Counted from the stretch's first letter, positions 16,289 to 25,814 are shown. The stretch: 64,000 nucleotides of DNA from Pegethrix bostrychoides GSE-TBD4-15B (GCA_019359155.1 JAHHHV010000006.1:1-64000); one strand, 5' to 3'. Notes: a model not told the origin generated them from the sequence alone. Translations and numbers: made by a program.

Positions 16289-17695
16289 CTAAAGCTCTTC
16301 TGCCGCCTCACCGCCCACCACCACATTCTGAATCCGTAGGCTGGGGCCACCGCAGCCAACCGCGAGACCGTTCTGGCCAGCCTTGCCGCAGCCGCCTGAC
16401 TCGTCCCAGTAAAAATCATCACCAATCGCCTCAATGTCGGCCAGCGTGCTGAACACATTTCCCGACAGGTTGACATCTCGCACGGGTTCGGCAATTTGAC
16501 CGTCGCGGATCATCCAGGCTTCGCCTGCGGCAAAGGTAAACATCTCGCCGTTGGTCATGCCGCCAATCCAGTTGCGAGCATAGACTCCCTCTGTAATGCC
16601 GTCGAATAGATCGGGCACAGGCGTTTGGCCGCGCTCAATCCAGGTGTTAGTCATTCGCACCACGGGCGGGTAGTGATAGTTGAGGCAGCGGGCGTTGCCG
16701 GTGACCTTTTCGCCCAGCTTGCCTGCGGTTTCGCGTGAATGCAGCCGCCCCACCAGCGCACCATCTTTGATGAGCTGCGTGGTGGTAGCGGGTACGCCCT
16801 CATCATCATAAAAGTAGCTGCCCCGGTGGCCTGCCGGAGCTGCGCCGTCAAAAATTTGTAGATCACAGGATCCAAACTGCCGCCCTAGCGTCATCACCTC
16901 CATCAGATCTGGGTTCTCATAGATCATATCGGCTTCCGAAAGATGGCCAAACGCCTCATGCACAAACAGTCCCGTCAAAATTGGGTCAATCACCACCGTA
17001 TAGCTGTTGCCCTTCACAGGCGGCAGCGACAGGGCGTTCACAGCCCGCTGAGCGGCACTTTGCACCTGTTCGTCCAGCTGTGCCAGATCCTCGTAGGCTT
17101 TGCGAGAGCCGATGGTTTCGCGTCCGGTCTGCACGGTTTCGCCGTCGCGGGCAGTGGCTGCAAACCGCATCTCCAGATCTACCCAAGACTGCTCAATCAG
17201 CGTCCCGTCTGAGGTGGCCAGCACCACGCGCTGATTGCTGTCGCCGTAGCGCACTGAGGTCGTGGCAATCCGGTCGTCTACACTGCGTAAAATCTCGCCA
17301 TAGCGGCTGCAGAGCGCTTTTTTCTGAACCAGCGGGATTTGGCGCGGATCGGTGCCCAGCAGAGGCAGGCGGCAGATCGCCTGTACGGGATCAACCGCAG
17401 CCAGCAGGGTTTCTTCGTCGCCAACTAGCCGCGCTGCCGCAATCGCCGTCTCAATTTGCTCCGCTAAGCTGGCCAGTCGGTTGAAGCTGGCAAAACCCCA
17501 GCCGCCTTTGTAGCAAGCCCGCACCTGTCCACCAATCGACAGCCCTTCGCTCAGGGTTTCGATTTTGTCACCGCGCAGCAAAATGTCGGTGCCTTCTGCT
17601 TCTTCTAACCGAATCGCCAGATAGTCAACCTGCGAGCGATAGCGGCCAATCAGGTCGGCCAGTAAATTTTGGGTATCAGCGAGCGGAGTCGGCAT
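16289..17695 (-). CDS. tldD: TldD family metalloprotease
   Basis: A 468-aa protein of the TldD/PmbA family. The HExxxH metal motif is at residues 246-251 (HEAFGH), followed by LSEADMIYENPD. The C-terminal domain has the conserved NWIGGMTNGEMFTF and RDVNLSGNVF segments. With a TldE/PmbA partner, such proteins form a heterodimeric chamber that degrades unfolded peptides and in some species processes modified peptides. The partner gene is not in this window. No signal peptide is seen, so it is cytoplasmic. The start is ATG 17695. Confidence 0.9.
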   Translation of the reverse strand: MPTPLADTQNLLADLIGRYRSQVDYLAIRLEEAEGTDILLRGDKIETLSEGLSIGGQVRACYKGGWGFASFNRLASLAEQIETAIAAARLVGDEETLLAAVDPVQAICRLPLLGTDPRQIPLVQKKALCSRYGEILRSVDDRIATTSVRYGDSNQRVVLATSDGTLIEQSWVDLEMRFAATARDGETVQTGRETIGSRKAYEDLAQLDEQVQSAAQRAVNALSLPPVKGNSYTVVIDPILTGLFVHEAFGHLSEADMIYENPDLMEVMTLGRQFGSCDLQIFDGAAPAGHRGSYFYDDEGVPATTTQLIKDGALVGRLHSRETAGKLGEKVTGNARCLNYHYPPVVRMTNTWIERGQTPVPDLFDGITEGVYARNWIGGMTNGEMFTFAAGEAWMIRDGQIAEPVRDVNLSGNVFSTLADIEAIGDDFYWDESGGCGKAGQNGLAVGCGGPSLRIQNVVVGGEAAEEL

Positions 17696-17859
17696 AGGAT
17701 TAAGGCTGGTTAAATTGAGGCTAGTTCAGGACTTATCGAAGCGTTTATAAAAGGCTGATCTACAAAAAATTCTGATATCTTGCAGGTATCTTGCAGACTG
17801 CCTGTTACAGCAGGTCTGAGCTACAGCAGGTCTGAACTGCCTCACCCAATCATCAAAAA

Positions 17860-18477
17860 ATGCGGATCACCATGCAGGATCTCTGTCACGATAACAAAAA
17901 CAGCGCCCCGATCGAGCCGGTCAATCGCGCTGTCCTCACCCGCCGCTGCCTCCAGATAGAGTTGCTGCTGTTGCTTGGGTTGAGCTTCAGCGCTCCAGCT
18001 TGGGCGATTGACCGCCCTACGCTGAACCTGCTGACGCGACCGCTGGAGCCAGCGCTGTTTGAAGCCGATGCGGCGCTTGATCCCAGCATTGTCACGCCCG
18101 ATCAAATCAACCAGTCTGGCTTGACTCCCCCCAGCCTTTGGTGGAAACGGCAGCAGTTTGGCAGTGATTTGATTACCTACTGGCTGGCCTATCCTGCTGA
18201 GGCGGAGATGCCTCAGCGGGTTGATCTGATTGTCGAGCAGCAGGTTTGGGAGGAATACCAATATTTGCAGCGCTATACGTTTATGAATCAGTTTGGCACA
18301 ACGGCCAAAGATTTTGGCTACAGCACGCGCGTCTTTAATTCGCGGGGAGAACTGCTGGGAGCGCATATCTGTCGGTTCAGTCCGGCGGTCACTAATCTGA
18401 ACGCGCCATGCAGCATTTTTCTCAACCCCAACGGGCGAGGGGCGTTTCGAGGCAGCGCTTCGACTGGCGCGCTCTAG
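17860..18477 (+). CDS. Secreted or periplasmic protein of unknown function
   Basis: A 205-aa protein with a hydrophobic segment at about residues 34-48 (ELLLLLGLSFSAPAWA). A signal-peptidase I site is likely after A-W-A, leaving a mature chain of about 155 residues. The N-terminal region before it is long, so the true start could be the second ATG at 17872. The mature part has conserved-looking aromatic motifs (PPSLWWKRQQFG, YWLAYP, EYQYLQRYTFMNQFGT) and a C-terminal CRFSP...APCSIFLN pair of cysteines that could form a disulfide. I recognise it only as a cyanobacterial-type conserved protein. Its stop lies 17 bases from the stop of the convergent lipoprotein gene. Confidence 0.7.
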   Translation: MRITMQDLCHDNKNSAPIEPVNRAVLTRRCLQIELLLLLGLSFSAPAWAIDRPTLNLLTRPLEPALFEADAALDPSIVTPDQINQSGLTPPSLWWKRQQFGSDLITYWLAYPAEAEMPQRVDLIVEQQVWEEYQYLQRYTFMNQFGTTAKDFGYSTRVFNSRGELLGAHICRFSPAVTNLNAPCSIFLNPNGRGAFRGSASTGAL

Positions 18478-18494
18478 GTTTCTGGCTCGCTGAA

Positions 18495-19715
18495 TTAGGT
18501 CGCTTGAACCATCTGCCGTACCGCAGTCCAGAGACGGCGATAGGCTTCGGGATCGCTGAGGGGCAGCAGAAACTCGCTGCGCTCAACGGCACTGCTGGGC
18601 GGCAGCAGCACTGCTCGCTTTTGGAGACTCGGCGAGAGCAGGTCGCGGTTGAGCAGCAGCAGGGGCGAAGCTGCCGCGCTCAGCAGCGAAATTTGGGCGG
18701 CTATTTCGGGCTGCCAGCAAAATTCTAGCCACTGGATAAGGCTGGGCGGCAGGTTTGGGCTAGCTTGATTCTGATTCTGATTTTGAGCCGGGTTCCCAGC
18801 CTGCGCCTGTGCTGCCGGACGCACCCAGAGATCAGCGCTCAACAAGCTGCCGCTGGCCGGAGCAACAGCCGCAATCCGCCGATCGCGCTCAGCAATGGGC
18901 AAGACCTCAGTAGACCAGCCCACAGCCAGCCAGCTATCGCCCAACATCAGCGGCTGGAGATAGTCAGTCGAGCTATAGAACTTAACCTGCTGCTGGAGCG
19001 CTTCTAGCTCGTTGGTTAAGGCTGGAGCCTGACTCAAATCAGCCAGGTTGGCGGACTGGCCCAGCTTTTTGAGCGTCAGACCAATCGTGGCTCTGGCGCT
19101 GTCTAACAGCGAAATCTGCCGCCTTAACTCTGGTCGCCACAGATCTGACCAGTCGCTGGGCTGCCAGCCGAGCTGCTCGAAGCGCTCCACGTTGTAAGCG
19201 ATGACCAGGCTACTCCAGCGATAGGGCGCGCCCCAGATCTGTCCAGTCGGACTAGGCTGCCCTTGTGAGTCACGGCGCACGAGCTGCTGCATCACCAGCG
19301 GCAGCTGCGACCAGCCCGCTAAGGATTCGAGCGGCAGGGGCTGAATCAACTTTTGCTGAATCGCAGCGCTCAGCCAATAGTCACCCAGCATGATCAGGTC
19401 GTCAATTGGCGTGGGACGGGTGGTTCCCGGCAGGCTAATTCGAGGCGGCGGAGCCGGATTTTTCCAGGTTTGCAGCAGCTCAAACAGATCGGCTAGCTGT
19501 GGGCTGACAACGAACTTAACTGCCCCCAAGGGCGAGGCAGAATTTGCTTCTGGCTCTATCGCCAGCCGTCGCTGAAACTCCTGCAAAATCTGGGCTGGCA
19601 CTGCGTCATCTAAGACGCGAATCCGCAGCGCCTGACTCGGAGCGCGACATCCGCTCAGCAGATAGTTCAGGCTAGCTAGTCCTGCTGCAACCAGCAGGGA
19701 TCGTCGGTTCAACAT
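18495..19715 (-). CDS. Lipoprotein of the extracellular solute-binding protein family
   Basis: A 406-aa protein with a lipobox (LLSGC, Cys23) after a short Arg-Arg-containing hydrophobic leader, so it is probably lipid-anchored. The fold is that of the PotD-like polyamine/Fe-type binding proteins. Visible landmarks are a segment with WGAPYRWSSLVIAYN, WSDLWRPELRRQISLLDSARATIG, and GDSWLAVGWSTEVLP. The ligand is unknown. No ABC permease or ATPase lies nearby, so it is either an orphan binding protein or has partners elsewhere. A short NQNQNQ repeat interrupts the C-terminal region. Confidence 0.78.
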   Translation of the reverse strand: MLNRRSLLVAAGLASLNYLLSGCRAPSQALRIRVLDDAVPAQILQEFQRRLAIEPEANSASPLGAVKFVVSPQLADLFELLQTWKNPAPPPRISLPGTTRPTPIDDLIMLGDYWLSAAIQQKLIQPLPLESLAGWSQLPLVMQQLVRRDSQGQPSPTGQIWGAPYRWSSLVIAYNVERFEQLGWQPSDWSDLWRPELRRQISLLDSARATIGLTLKKLGQSANLADLSQAPALTNELEALQQQVKFYSSTDYLQPLMLGDSWLAVGWSTEVLPIAERDRRIAAVAPASGSLLSADLWVRPAAQAQAGNPAQNQNQNQASPNLPPSLIQWLEFCWQPEIAAQISLLSAAASPLLLLNRDLLSPSLQKRAVLLPPSSAVERSEFLLPLSDPEAYRRLWTAVRQMVQAT

Positions 19716-19998
19716 AGTTTTACTGAGTTTGCAGATCGATGCTTATTGGGTGCTTATTCGCTGATTTCTGATCATCTCATTCTGTTGATCAATCTGGCTC
19801 GAAAGTTCGCTCAGAGCAAAACCTACTGCCAACCTACTGTCGAGTAATCCAATTACTAGCCCCTAACTAGCCTCTAATTGACGGGACTCCATTGATCCCT
19901 ATCAAAAGTTAAATGATTCAGGAATATCCGGGGTAAATCCCTTCTTGCTCTCTAAGATATAGGACATATGTTTTAAGTTTAAGGAAGTAGAGTAGCCA

Positions 19999-20391
19999 AT
20001 GGATTTACTCCAAGACCAAGTTTCAGCATTGAGTGGCAAGGTGGATAGCCTGCATCAAATGCTTGAGCAATTGGGAAGCCAGACGGCTGAAATGTTGTCA
20101 TCCCTCAAGCGCTCTGAGCGTTCCTCTGAATTGTTCCCCTCATCCGCAGCCTCTGAATCCGCAGGCCGACAGACCTATCAAGCCTATCAGAGCCGACAAA
20201 GTCTGTTTGATAGCGCCATGGAGCATAAGGATATTCTGTCTGACGTACTCCAGCTCGATAGCGAAGCGCAAAGTGCTGATCGCGGCATCACCCCCGAAAT
20301 TCAGATTCAGCGGCTGACAGCGCAGCTCACAGCCGCCTACAACCGGATTGCTGCGCTTGAGGAGCAGCTGATTGCAAAGCGCATTCAGTAG
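19999..20391 (+). CDS. Coiled-coil protein of unknown function
   Basis: A 130-aa protein. The N-terminal 35 residues form a heptad-like coiled coil (LLQDQVSALSGKVDSLHQML) and a second one ends the protein (IQRLTAQLTAAYNRIAALEEQL). The middle is Ser-rich and polar. GGAAG-like purines (aaggaag) precede ATG 19999 at normal distance. It is probably a small oligomeric scaffold or cell-envelope/division accessory; that is inference from composition only. It is followed by a short imperfect repeat of cattcaggagc at 20394-20416. Confidence 0.6.
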   Translation: MDLLQDQVSALSGKVDSLHQMLEQLGSQTAEMLSSLKRSERSSELFPSSAASESAGRQTYQAYQSRQSLFDSAMEHKDILSDVLQLDSEAQSADRGITPEIQIQRLTAQLTAAYNRIAALEEQLIAKRIQ

Positions 20392-20530
20392 TCCATTCAG
20401 GAGCGCATTCAGGAGCAAAGTTGCTGAATGCTTGCGTGAGTTGGATAGGCTCTAGGTTGGCGCAGGGCAGGTCAGCCAAGCTTCTGACCCGCTTTTTGGG
20501 AAAGTGGCGCACCCCTGACTACCGCTACAG

Positions 20531-21937
20531 TTATGTCTGAGGTTCGAGCCAAGCCAAACAGCGATTTGCCAGTCCAGCACTTAGCCTTTGCAGACAGCAG
20601 CTACCTGCACAGATGGCCGCCAGATAAATTGGGAAGGTGAGCCAGAGACTCCCTCTAAACAGCATGAAGTCAAACTTGTACATGAACATGCCGTGTAGCA
20701 GGTAGATCTCAAAAGAAATACTGCCCAGCGCTGCCAAGAACAGAGAGCGTAGCTGACATTTGACCAGCAGCGTTAGCAGGAGGGTGACTGCTGCAAAACT
20801 GACGATGCCCGTCAGGTTATGCGTCGCGCTATACAGCAGGATGCCGACGGATTCCCAGCCTAAGCTGCTGTTGTAATTGAGCAAAACAAAGCCTGCTGCC
20901 AGCGTCAGCGCGGCCTGGTTGGGGGAAAACCGCAGCCGCCACAGCATTCGCCTATAACGACAGACGGCTAGCCCAACGGGTAGACTTATCAAACCTAGCG
21001 CCACCAGCTTCAGTCCTAGACTAGCCTTGAGCAGAGTCGGCAGATGGTGAAACCCCACTGCCCAGCTTAGCAGCGCCAGAGTGAACCCAATCAGAGCAAC
21101 AGGCGGCTGTTTTGTGAGCAATTCCAGGCTGAGGCTTTGCCTCAGCCTCTGTTCTCCTAGCCAGTAGCCAACCGGAAAACCAAAGGCGCTCATCTTCCAG
21201 ACCAGCGGATTGGGGAGGCTGAACAGCAGGAGCGGCATACCGAATAGCAGCCAATATTTAAGGCGCGGTGAAAGTTGAGTCTGAAATAGAATATAGGCTA
21301 CAAAATACCAGAAGAACAGAAATGGGATGAACCAGAGGTTTCGATCGACAGCCTGAAGATCAAAGAAAATTTGGCTCAGGCGAATCATGGGGTTGACATC
21401 TGGACTGAGATTGAGCAGATGGCTCAGCGCTATTTCTAGCAGCATTGCCAGCAAGACCGGAATCCCGACTCGAATCAGTCTGTGTAACCAAAACTGCTCC
21501 GTGCCTCGACTATTGAGCGAGACTGCAATCCCAAATCCTGAAAGTATCAAAAATAGAATGACTCCGATATAGCCAGAGTCCTGAAACAAGAACAGATCTG
21601 AAGCCTGCTCAACTGTATGCACACTCAGATGATTAAGAACAACCAGCAAAATCGCAATCCCCTTGATCTGCCGGGTCTGAAGATTGGATAAAACTTCATC
21701 TCGGCGATGCTTTAGCGTCAGTCCGCTCAAGGCTAACAGCATTAGCGTCAGCGTCAGCGTGGTCGGTACGGGATACGGAACTGGTATCTTAACAAGATCA
21801 TGATTGAGAAACAGTGGCGCAGATAGAGATATGGGAGATACTGTGAATATTAGCGTTAACGAACTGCCACACAAAGCAGCGGTAGACAAAATCACTGAAT
21901 GCGATCTCCAAACTAACTTGAGCAGGTCGTAACCCAC
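20531..21937 (-). CDS. Acyltransferase family 3 integral membrane protein
   Basis: A 468-aa protein with about ten or more hydrophobic segments. The signature N-terminal region of the OafA/NodX-type acyltransferase family is recognisable: RQIKGIAILLVVLNHLS, then GYIGVILFLILSGFGIAV and FWLHRLIRVGIPVL. Such enzymes transfer acyl groups to surface sugars or lipids across the membrane. The conserved His-Arg elements of the first loops are only partly visible. About 70 residues including an extra hydrophobic segment precede the family core, so the start could be further in. Its substrate is unknown and no polysaccharide genes adjoin it. Confidence 0.75.
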   Translation of the reverse strand: MGYDLLKLVWRSHSVILSTAALCGSSLTLIFTVSPISLSAPLFLNHDLVKIPVPYPVPTTLTLTLMLLALSGLTLKHRRDEVLSNLQTRQIKGIAILLVVLNHLSVHTVEQASDLFLFQDSGYIGVILFLILSGFGIAVSLNSRGTEQFWLHRLIRVGIPVLLAMLLEIALSHLLNLSPDVNPMIRLSQIFFDLQAVDRNLWFIPFLFFWYFVAYILFQTQLSPRLKYWLLFGMPLLLFSLPNPLVWKMSAFGFPVGYWLGEQRLRQSLSLELLTKQPPVALIGFTLALLSWAVGFHHLPTLLKASLGLKLVALGLISLPVGLAVCRYRRMLWRLRFSPNQAALTLAAGFVLLNYNSSLGWESVGILLYSATHNLTGIVSFAAVTLLLTLLVKCQLRSLFLAALGSISFEIYLLHGMFMYKFDFMLFRGSLWLTFPIYLAAICAGSCCLQRLSAGLANRCLAWLEPQT

Positions 21938-22269
21938 TCAGCCCTAGACCAAACTAGATCACGCTAGATCACAACAGTGAACAGGTATTTCTCGCAGCTA
22001 CAGCTGCTCTAGATTCGCTATCTGAATCCGTTCTCAGCCCAGTACAGAGAGTGAGCCATGTAAATCAACCCAGTAAATTAACTCGATATTTGTTCGATAC
22101 ATACAATATTCGATAGCTGCCTATGCCAAAGCGCAGAACTAAGCCGTAGCTATCAGTTGGGAACTGCTAGGTCGGGAACGCCAGATCGGGAACGTTACAC
22201 CTCCAGATTAGAGGAATACTCCAAAAATTAGCTCTTGTCTAGATCGCGTTCGATCGCTTCACCGAAAGT
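21938..22269. other. Intergenic region, no gene seen
   Basis: About 330 bases upstream of the acyltransferase start and beyond the CobT-like stop. It holds no supported ORF or RNA. A small duplication of tcgggaacg occurs near 22170-22195. Confidence 0.5.
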
Positions 22270-23403
22270 TTATGATTTGCCGCTTCGCTGGAGTGGCTCG
22301 GCGCTCTGATTTTGAAACAGCTCGTCAGCCAATTGATCGATCGCCCGCAGCAGATCAGCCTGCTCCCAATGCTGATAGAGATGAGCTGCGATGGCGCTGC
22401 CACCAGCTCCTACCCCTTCTTTGACATAGCCCTGCTCGTAGGCTTGCAGCGCCGGATGCCGAGAATCTGCAAAGCTGAGCTGCGTAGCAATCAAGGGCGC
22501 TTGCAGTAAATTGGCCAGACCCACCGTATCACCTGTGACATCTTCAGCCACCCAGCGCGTCGTGCCCACCAGCACCTGCTCCGGCTGCCAGTCGAGACAG
22601 TCGGCTTGGGCAATCGTCCGCATCAGCGCATATACCGCCAGCATTTGCGTGCCGCCCGCCAGCAGCACCCCGCCATGCCGACTCGCCGCCAGCGCCATCC
22701 CCGCCACCACGCCCTGCATCGGATCGCCAATTGCCGCCCAGAGCGCCAGCGGATGCAGCTGAGCAGTCGGCAGCTTTGCTAGTCCAGCCTGCACTAAGTC
22801 GCGCTTCTGCTGGTGGTTGCAAACGGGGTGGCTGCTGTTGACCTTGCCATCTGCCGCCCAGCCCAGTCCCATCAGCAACGCCAGGGCGGTCGTTGTGCCG
22901 CCAACCACACATTCTGACAGCACCAGATAGGGATGCGCTGCGGCTAGTTTTTCTCCCCAGATCCAGCCCTGCGCAAACAAATGCTGAGCGGTCGCCAGAT
23001 CCAGCGCGTTAGCACGGCTAAGGCAGCGAGCCGGACTGCCGCCCAGATCAATGGCTGACACTGAAGGTGAAATTGGCAGCCCCGCGTTAAAGAGCGCCAG
23101 CGGAATCTGCTGAGCGCTCAAGACTGCCCGCGTGATTAAAACAGGCGAGGCTCCAGCCTGAAGCGGCGGCAGCGGATAGGTGGGCTGGGCGCTCACCCCA
23201 CGCCCCAAAAATTCGGCATCTGCCAGCGCCGTGTACCTACGGTCGTCAGGCGTGGCTCCAGCGGCTGAAATACCGGGAATCAAGCCCGTCTCGGTGAAGC
23301 CCAGCACGCAGGCAAATAGCGGCAGCAGTCCGTCAAACCGCGCTAGCCAGCCTTGAGCCAGCCGAAACTGGGCTGAATCGGGCGGAGAATAGAGTTGGAT
23401 CAT
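22270..23403 (-). CDS. CobT-like nicotinate-nucleotide phosphoribosyltransferase family protein
   Basis: A 377-aa protein of the archaeal/cyanobacterial branch related to nicotinate-nucleotide:dimethylbenzimidazole phosphoribosyltransferase. The Gly-rich motifs are visible (TETGLIPGISAAGATPDDRR, LSECVVGGTTTALALLMGLG, GGVLLAGGTQMLAVYA). In cobalamin synthesis this family activates the lower-ligand base as an alpha-riboside phosphate. Cyanobacteria make pseudocobalamin with adenine as lower base, so the acceptor may be adenine; this is inference. Its start lies 4 bases from the end of the upstream DUF2232 gene, implying co-transcription. No other cob genes are in the window. Confidence 0.78.
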   Translation of the reverse strand: MIQLYSPPDSAQFRLAQGWLARFDGLLPLFACVLGFTETGLIPGISAAGATPDDRRYTALADAEFLGRGVSAQPTYPLPPLQAGASPVLITRAVLSAQQIPLALFNAGLPISPSVSAIDLGGSPARCLSRANALDLATAQHLFAQGWIWGEKLAAAHPYLVLSECVVGGTTTALALLMGLGWAADGKVNSSHPVCNHQQKRDLVQAGLAKLPTAQLHPLALWAAIGDPMQGVVAGMALAASRHGGVLLAGGTQMLAVYALMRTIAQADCLDWQPEQVLVGTTRWVAEDVTGDTVGLANLLQAPLIATQLSFADSRHPALQAYEQGYVKEGVGAGGSAIAAHLYQHWEQADLLRAIDQLADELFQNQSAEPLQRSGKS

Positions 23404-23407
23404 GCCG

Positions 23408-24238
23408 CTATTTCTGTTCGTCCATCAACACCTGCACCCAGCGCGGCGGATTGGGAATTGGGTTGCCGAGCCGCTCTAACAGCAGCCATGCCGCTAAATG
23501 CACCGTAAACAGATAGATAAAATCACTGCACAGCACGACTGCCAGCGTCACAATCTGCACGGTGGTCAAGTTGATTTCGCCCAAGTCTCCCAGCCCCAGC
23601 AGCCCCCAGTCAATCAGCTTGCTCAGCCCCCACTGGATCAAATCGGTAATGCGGTTGGTCAGGTAGCTCCAGAGGTCTTCGCCCAAAAACAGCGAGAGCA
23701 GCGCCATCCGCAGAAAGAAGCCAAAGCTAGCAATCAGCGTGCCGAGGCTAATCGAAGTCAGCCAAGGGGCACGGCGCCGCCACATTGCCCCGAGCTGCAC
23801 GCCCAAAAGGGCATAGGGCACAAAAAACAGCAAGCTGAGATATGGCCCCATCAGCACCGAGAGCAGCAGCCCGCAGACAACCGCAGACATCCAGGCGGCT
23901 CGATTCCCCCAGCGCAGATAGACTAGGGCAATCGGCACCGGGAACAGAATCCGCATCCAGGGGCCAATGCTGAGGTAGTAGCTGACCAGCCAGAGCAGGC
24001 TAGCCGTACTAGATAAAAAGGCAGTCTCCACCATCATCAGCGGGGCTGCAGTTGAGAGGTTGGGCTGAAGAGGCTGGGCTAATTCGGCTTCTGGCAGCTC
24101 TGCACTGTAGCTCAAACTCGCTTCTGCTTCCGCCAATTCTTGCTCCAGTCGCTCCAGATCGAAGCCGCGAGGGTTTGAGGCTGCGTCTTGATCAGGGGAA
24201 TTTGAAGAACTGCTCATGCCAACGTTTCCATCGCTCAT
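23408..24238 (-). CDS. DUF2232 family integral membrane protein
   Basis: A 276-aa protein. The first 65 residues are acidic and soluble (LEQELAEAEASLSYSAELPE). They are followed by six or so transmembrane segments with the spacing of DUF2232 proteins (GPWMRILFPVPIALVYLRWG, AAWMSAVVCGLLLSVLMGPY, LLFFVPYALLGVQLGAMW). The C-terminal loop ends NPIPNPPRWVQVLMDEQ. The family resembles the S-components of ECF vitamin transporters in topology, and the adjacent cobamide gene makes that attractive, but no direct evidence exists. It is the first gene of the pair with the CobT-like gene. Confidence 0.75.
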   Translation of the reverse strand: MSDGNVGMSSSSNSPDQDAASNPRGFDLERLEQELAEAEASLSYSAELPEAELAQPLQPNLSTAAPLMMVETAFLSSTASLLWLVSYYLSIGPWMRILFPVPIALVYLRWGNRAAWMSAVVCGLLLSVLMGPYLSLLFFVPYALLGVQLGAMWRRRAPWLTSISLGTLIASFGFFLRMALLSLFLGEDLWSYLTNRITDLIQWGLSKLIDWGLLGLGDLGEINLTTVQIVTLAVVLCSDFIYLFTVHLAAWLLLERLGNPIPNPPRWVQVLMDEQK

Positions 24239-24344
24239 CTCTTGCCGGGGTCGCAGATCTAGTGCAAATCTGTCGCAAATCTACTGTATCGCGATCTTAA
24301 ACTCTAGCTCAGTCAACCAGCTCAGTCAGCCAGCTCAGCCAGCG

Positions 24345-24371
24345 AAAAAGGCTCCAACTGTTGCTGGAGCC
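24345..24371 (-). terminator. Terminator downstream of tRNA-Pro
   Basis: On the minus strand, ggctcca (24371-24365) pairs with tggagcc (24356-24350) and is followed by TTTTT (24349-24345). It lies 28 bases beyond the tRNA 3' end in the direction of tRNA transcription. Confidence 0.8.
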
Positions 24372-24398
24372 TCACATTAAAACTTTCGTTTCACTCAA

Positions 24399-24472
24399 TC
24401 GGAGCGACAGGATTTGAACCTGCGACCCCTACTACCCCAAAGTAGTGCGCTACCAAGCTGCGCTACGCCCCG
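24399..24472 (-). tRNA. tRNA-Pro, anticodon GGG
   Basis: A 74-nt cloverleaf on the minus strand, with an acceptor stem CGGGGCG/CGCTCCG containing one G-U. The D arm is GCGCAGCTTGGTAGCGC. The anticodon stem CTACT/AGTAG flanks the loop TTGGGGT, placing GGG at positions 34-36. The T arm is GCAGGTTCAAATCCTGT, and the discriminator is A. CCA is not encoded directly after it. The GGG anticodon reads the Pro codons CCC and CCU. Confidence 0.95.
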
Positions 24473-24821
24473 ATGTGTTTAGTGCTTGATCAGCATAGCA
24501 TATGTGACCACAGCCTGACAGGGGGCATCCAAGACCATCCAAACAGCTCTCTCGCCTCTAGATTCGGCGGCACTACTAGGTTCCAAATTATTGCCGTCAG
24601 TCTGCCTATTGTCACACCAGACTATTGTCACACCAGAGGCTAAGATATTTTTGATCAAGGTTTTCTGGGTCACATACCCCGCAGTCTGTTGGATAAATAT
24701 AGATCGGGACGCAAATTGGGGACGCAGCTAAAGCGCAACAGCAATGCTAGCAGGAATGATAGGTAACTTCTCAGAATTGCTGAAAAGTACAGAATGTGAA
24801 ATCCAGCAATCTACTAGGAAT
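24473..24821. other. Intergenic region upstream of tRNA-Pro
   Basis: About 350 bases without a supported gene. A 16-bp sequence (ctattgtcacaccaga) is tandemly duplicated exactly at 24606-24621 and 24622-24637. The tRNA promoter should lie in the first part. Confidence 0.5.
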
Positions 24822-25181
24822 CTAAAACAGCTTCAAAGTTTGAACGGCTTGCAGCAATTCGGCAGTGGCGGATTCGTCCCACTCTGCTTCTGCACGCCGT
24901 CCACTGAGCAAAATTAAGCGCAGTCGGTAGCGATCTGGATAGCCTTCTACTTCCATCCAGAGCAGACCCGTTTCAGCTTCGCAGCTAATCCGCTCTTCGG
25001 ACATTAGCTCTGTCTGCATTTGCGCCATGGTTGCGGCCAAATCCAGCAGCAAGTGGCTAAAATCCTCTAGCTCGGCAGCAGTTAGCTCCACCGCCCAGCT
25101 TTCGGTTCCCACCAGCCCCGCAAAATCAGCCGTCGCATCCCAGCCCAGCCGCCAGCCCGCTCCAGATTTAAGCTGTCGCAT
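24822..25181 (-). CDS. DUF1818 family protein
   Basis: A 119-aa cytoplasmic protein of a small cyanobacterial/plastid family. Recognisable segments are LKSGAGWRLGWDATADFAGLVG, SWAVELTAAELEDFSHLLLDL, MSEERISCEAETGLLWMEVEG and RLILLSGRRAEAEWDE. The function is unknown. The frame extends 11 codons further to 25214, which would overlap the upstream gene. The internal ATG at 25181 matches where family members begin and removes the overlap, so I prefer it. It is downstream of a membrane-anchored protein, 7 bases away, and probably co-transcribed with it. Confidence 0.8.
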   Translation of the reverse strand: MRQLKSGAGWRLGWDATADFAGLVGTESWAVELTAAELEDFSHLLLDLAATMAQMQTELMSEERISCEAETGLLWMEVEGYPDRYRLRLILLSGRRAEAEWDESATAELLQAVQTLKLF

Positions 25182-25188
25182 TTGCCAA

Positions 25189-25809
25189 TCAGGGCTGCAA
25201 GAGCTGAGCGTCACCGGGCTGTGGCTGGCGAGGAAAGCGGGAGGGCGGCGTGGGACTAGGCGTAGGGATGGCTGGAGCAGGTGCAGGGCTGGGTTCAGAA
25301 CTAGGGCTGGCGGAGGCTGGCGGCGTCTGAGGCGTGAAGCTAGCGGCCAGCAAATCGACGATTGCGGTACGCTGCGCCAGCGTTAGGTGCTGGATCGCAG
25401 CAATATCGCCCTCCATCGGGTTTTTGCGAAGTGCAGAGCCGCTGGGATAAGTTTCGGGTTCGATTCGCTCGTTTACGTCCAGATAGTCGGCCAGCGTCAG
25501 CTTCCAGTCAAGCCGAAAGTTGGGAGGGCGGCTTTTGGCGTAGATGTGATAGCGAATCAGGCGGCTAACTAACGTGTTGTTGGCAGAGACGCGGCCTGTC
25601 TGGTCATTGACATACTCATTTTCCAGCGGTAGACCGGGAATCTGCTGATAAACCTGCTCAGCAATCTGCTCAATCTGGGCAGATTGCGCCAGCGTCAGTT
25701 GGGATACAGGCCAATAGAGGTTAAGCAATCCTGCCAAAAATAAACCCAGACCCATCAGCGCCAGCGGCTTGAGTGACCTGAACAATCGAGCTGAGCTGGA
25801 AGAGCGCAT
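25189..25809 (-). CDS. Membrane-anchored protein of unknown function with Pro-rich tail
   Basis: A 206-aa protein. A single hydrophobic segment at about residues 14-33 (LKPLALMGLGLFLAGLLNLYWP) is either an uncleaved anchor or a signal peptide. A periplasmic or lumenal domain of about 125 residues follows (IAEQVYQQIPGLPLENEYVN, LVSRLIRYHIYAKSRPPNFRLDWKLTLADYL). The last 50 residues are a low-complexity Ser/Pro/Ala tail. The folded part looks conserved but is not one I can name. It lies between rpoZ and the DUF1818 gene with 5-7 base gaps, so all three probably form one transcript. Confidence 0.68.
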   Translation of the reverse strand: MRSSSSARLFRSLKPLALMGLGLFLAGLLNLYWPVSQLTLAQSAQIEQIAEQVYQQIPGLPLENEYVNDQTGRVSANNTLVSRLIRYHIYAKSRPPNFRLDWKLTLADYLDVNERIEPETYPSGSALRKNPMEGDIAAIQHLTLAQRTAIVDLLAASFTPQTPPASASPSSEPSPAPAPAIPTPSPTPPSRFPRQPQPGDAQLLQP

Positions 25810-25814
25810 CAGGG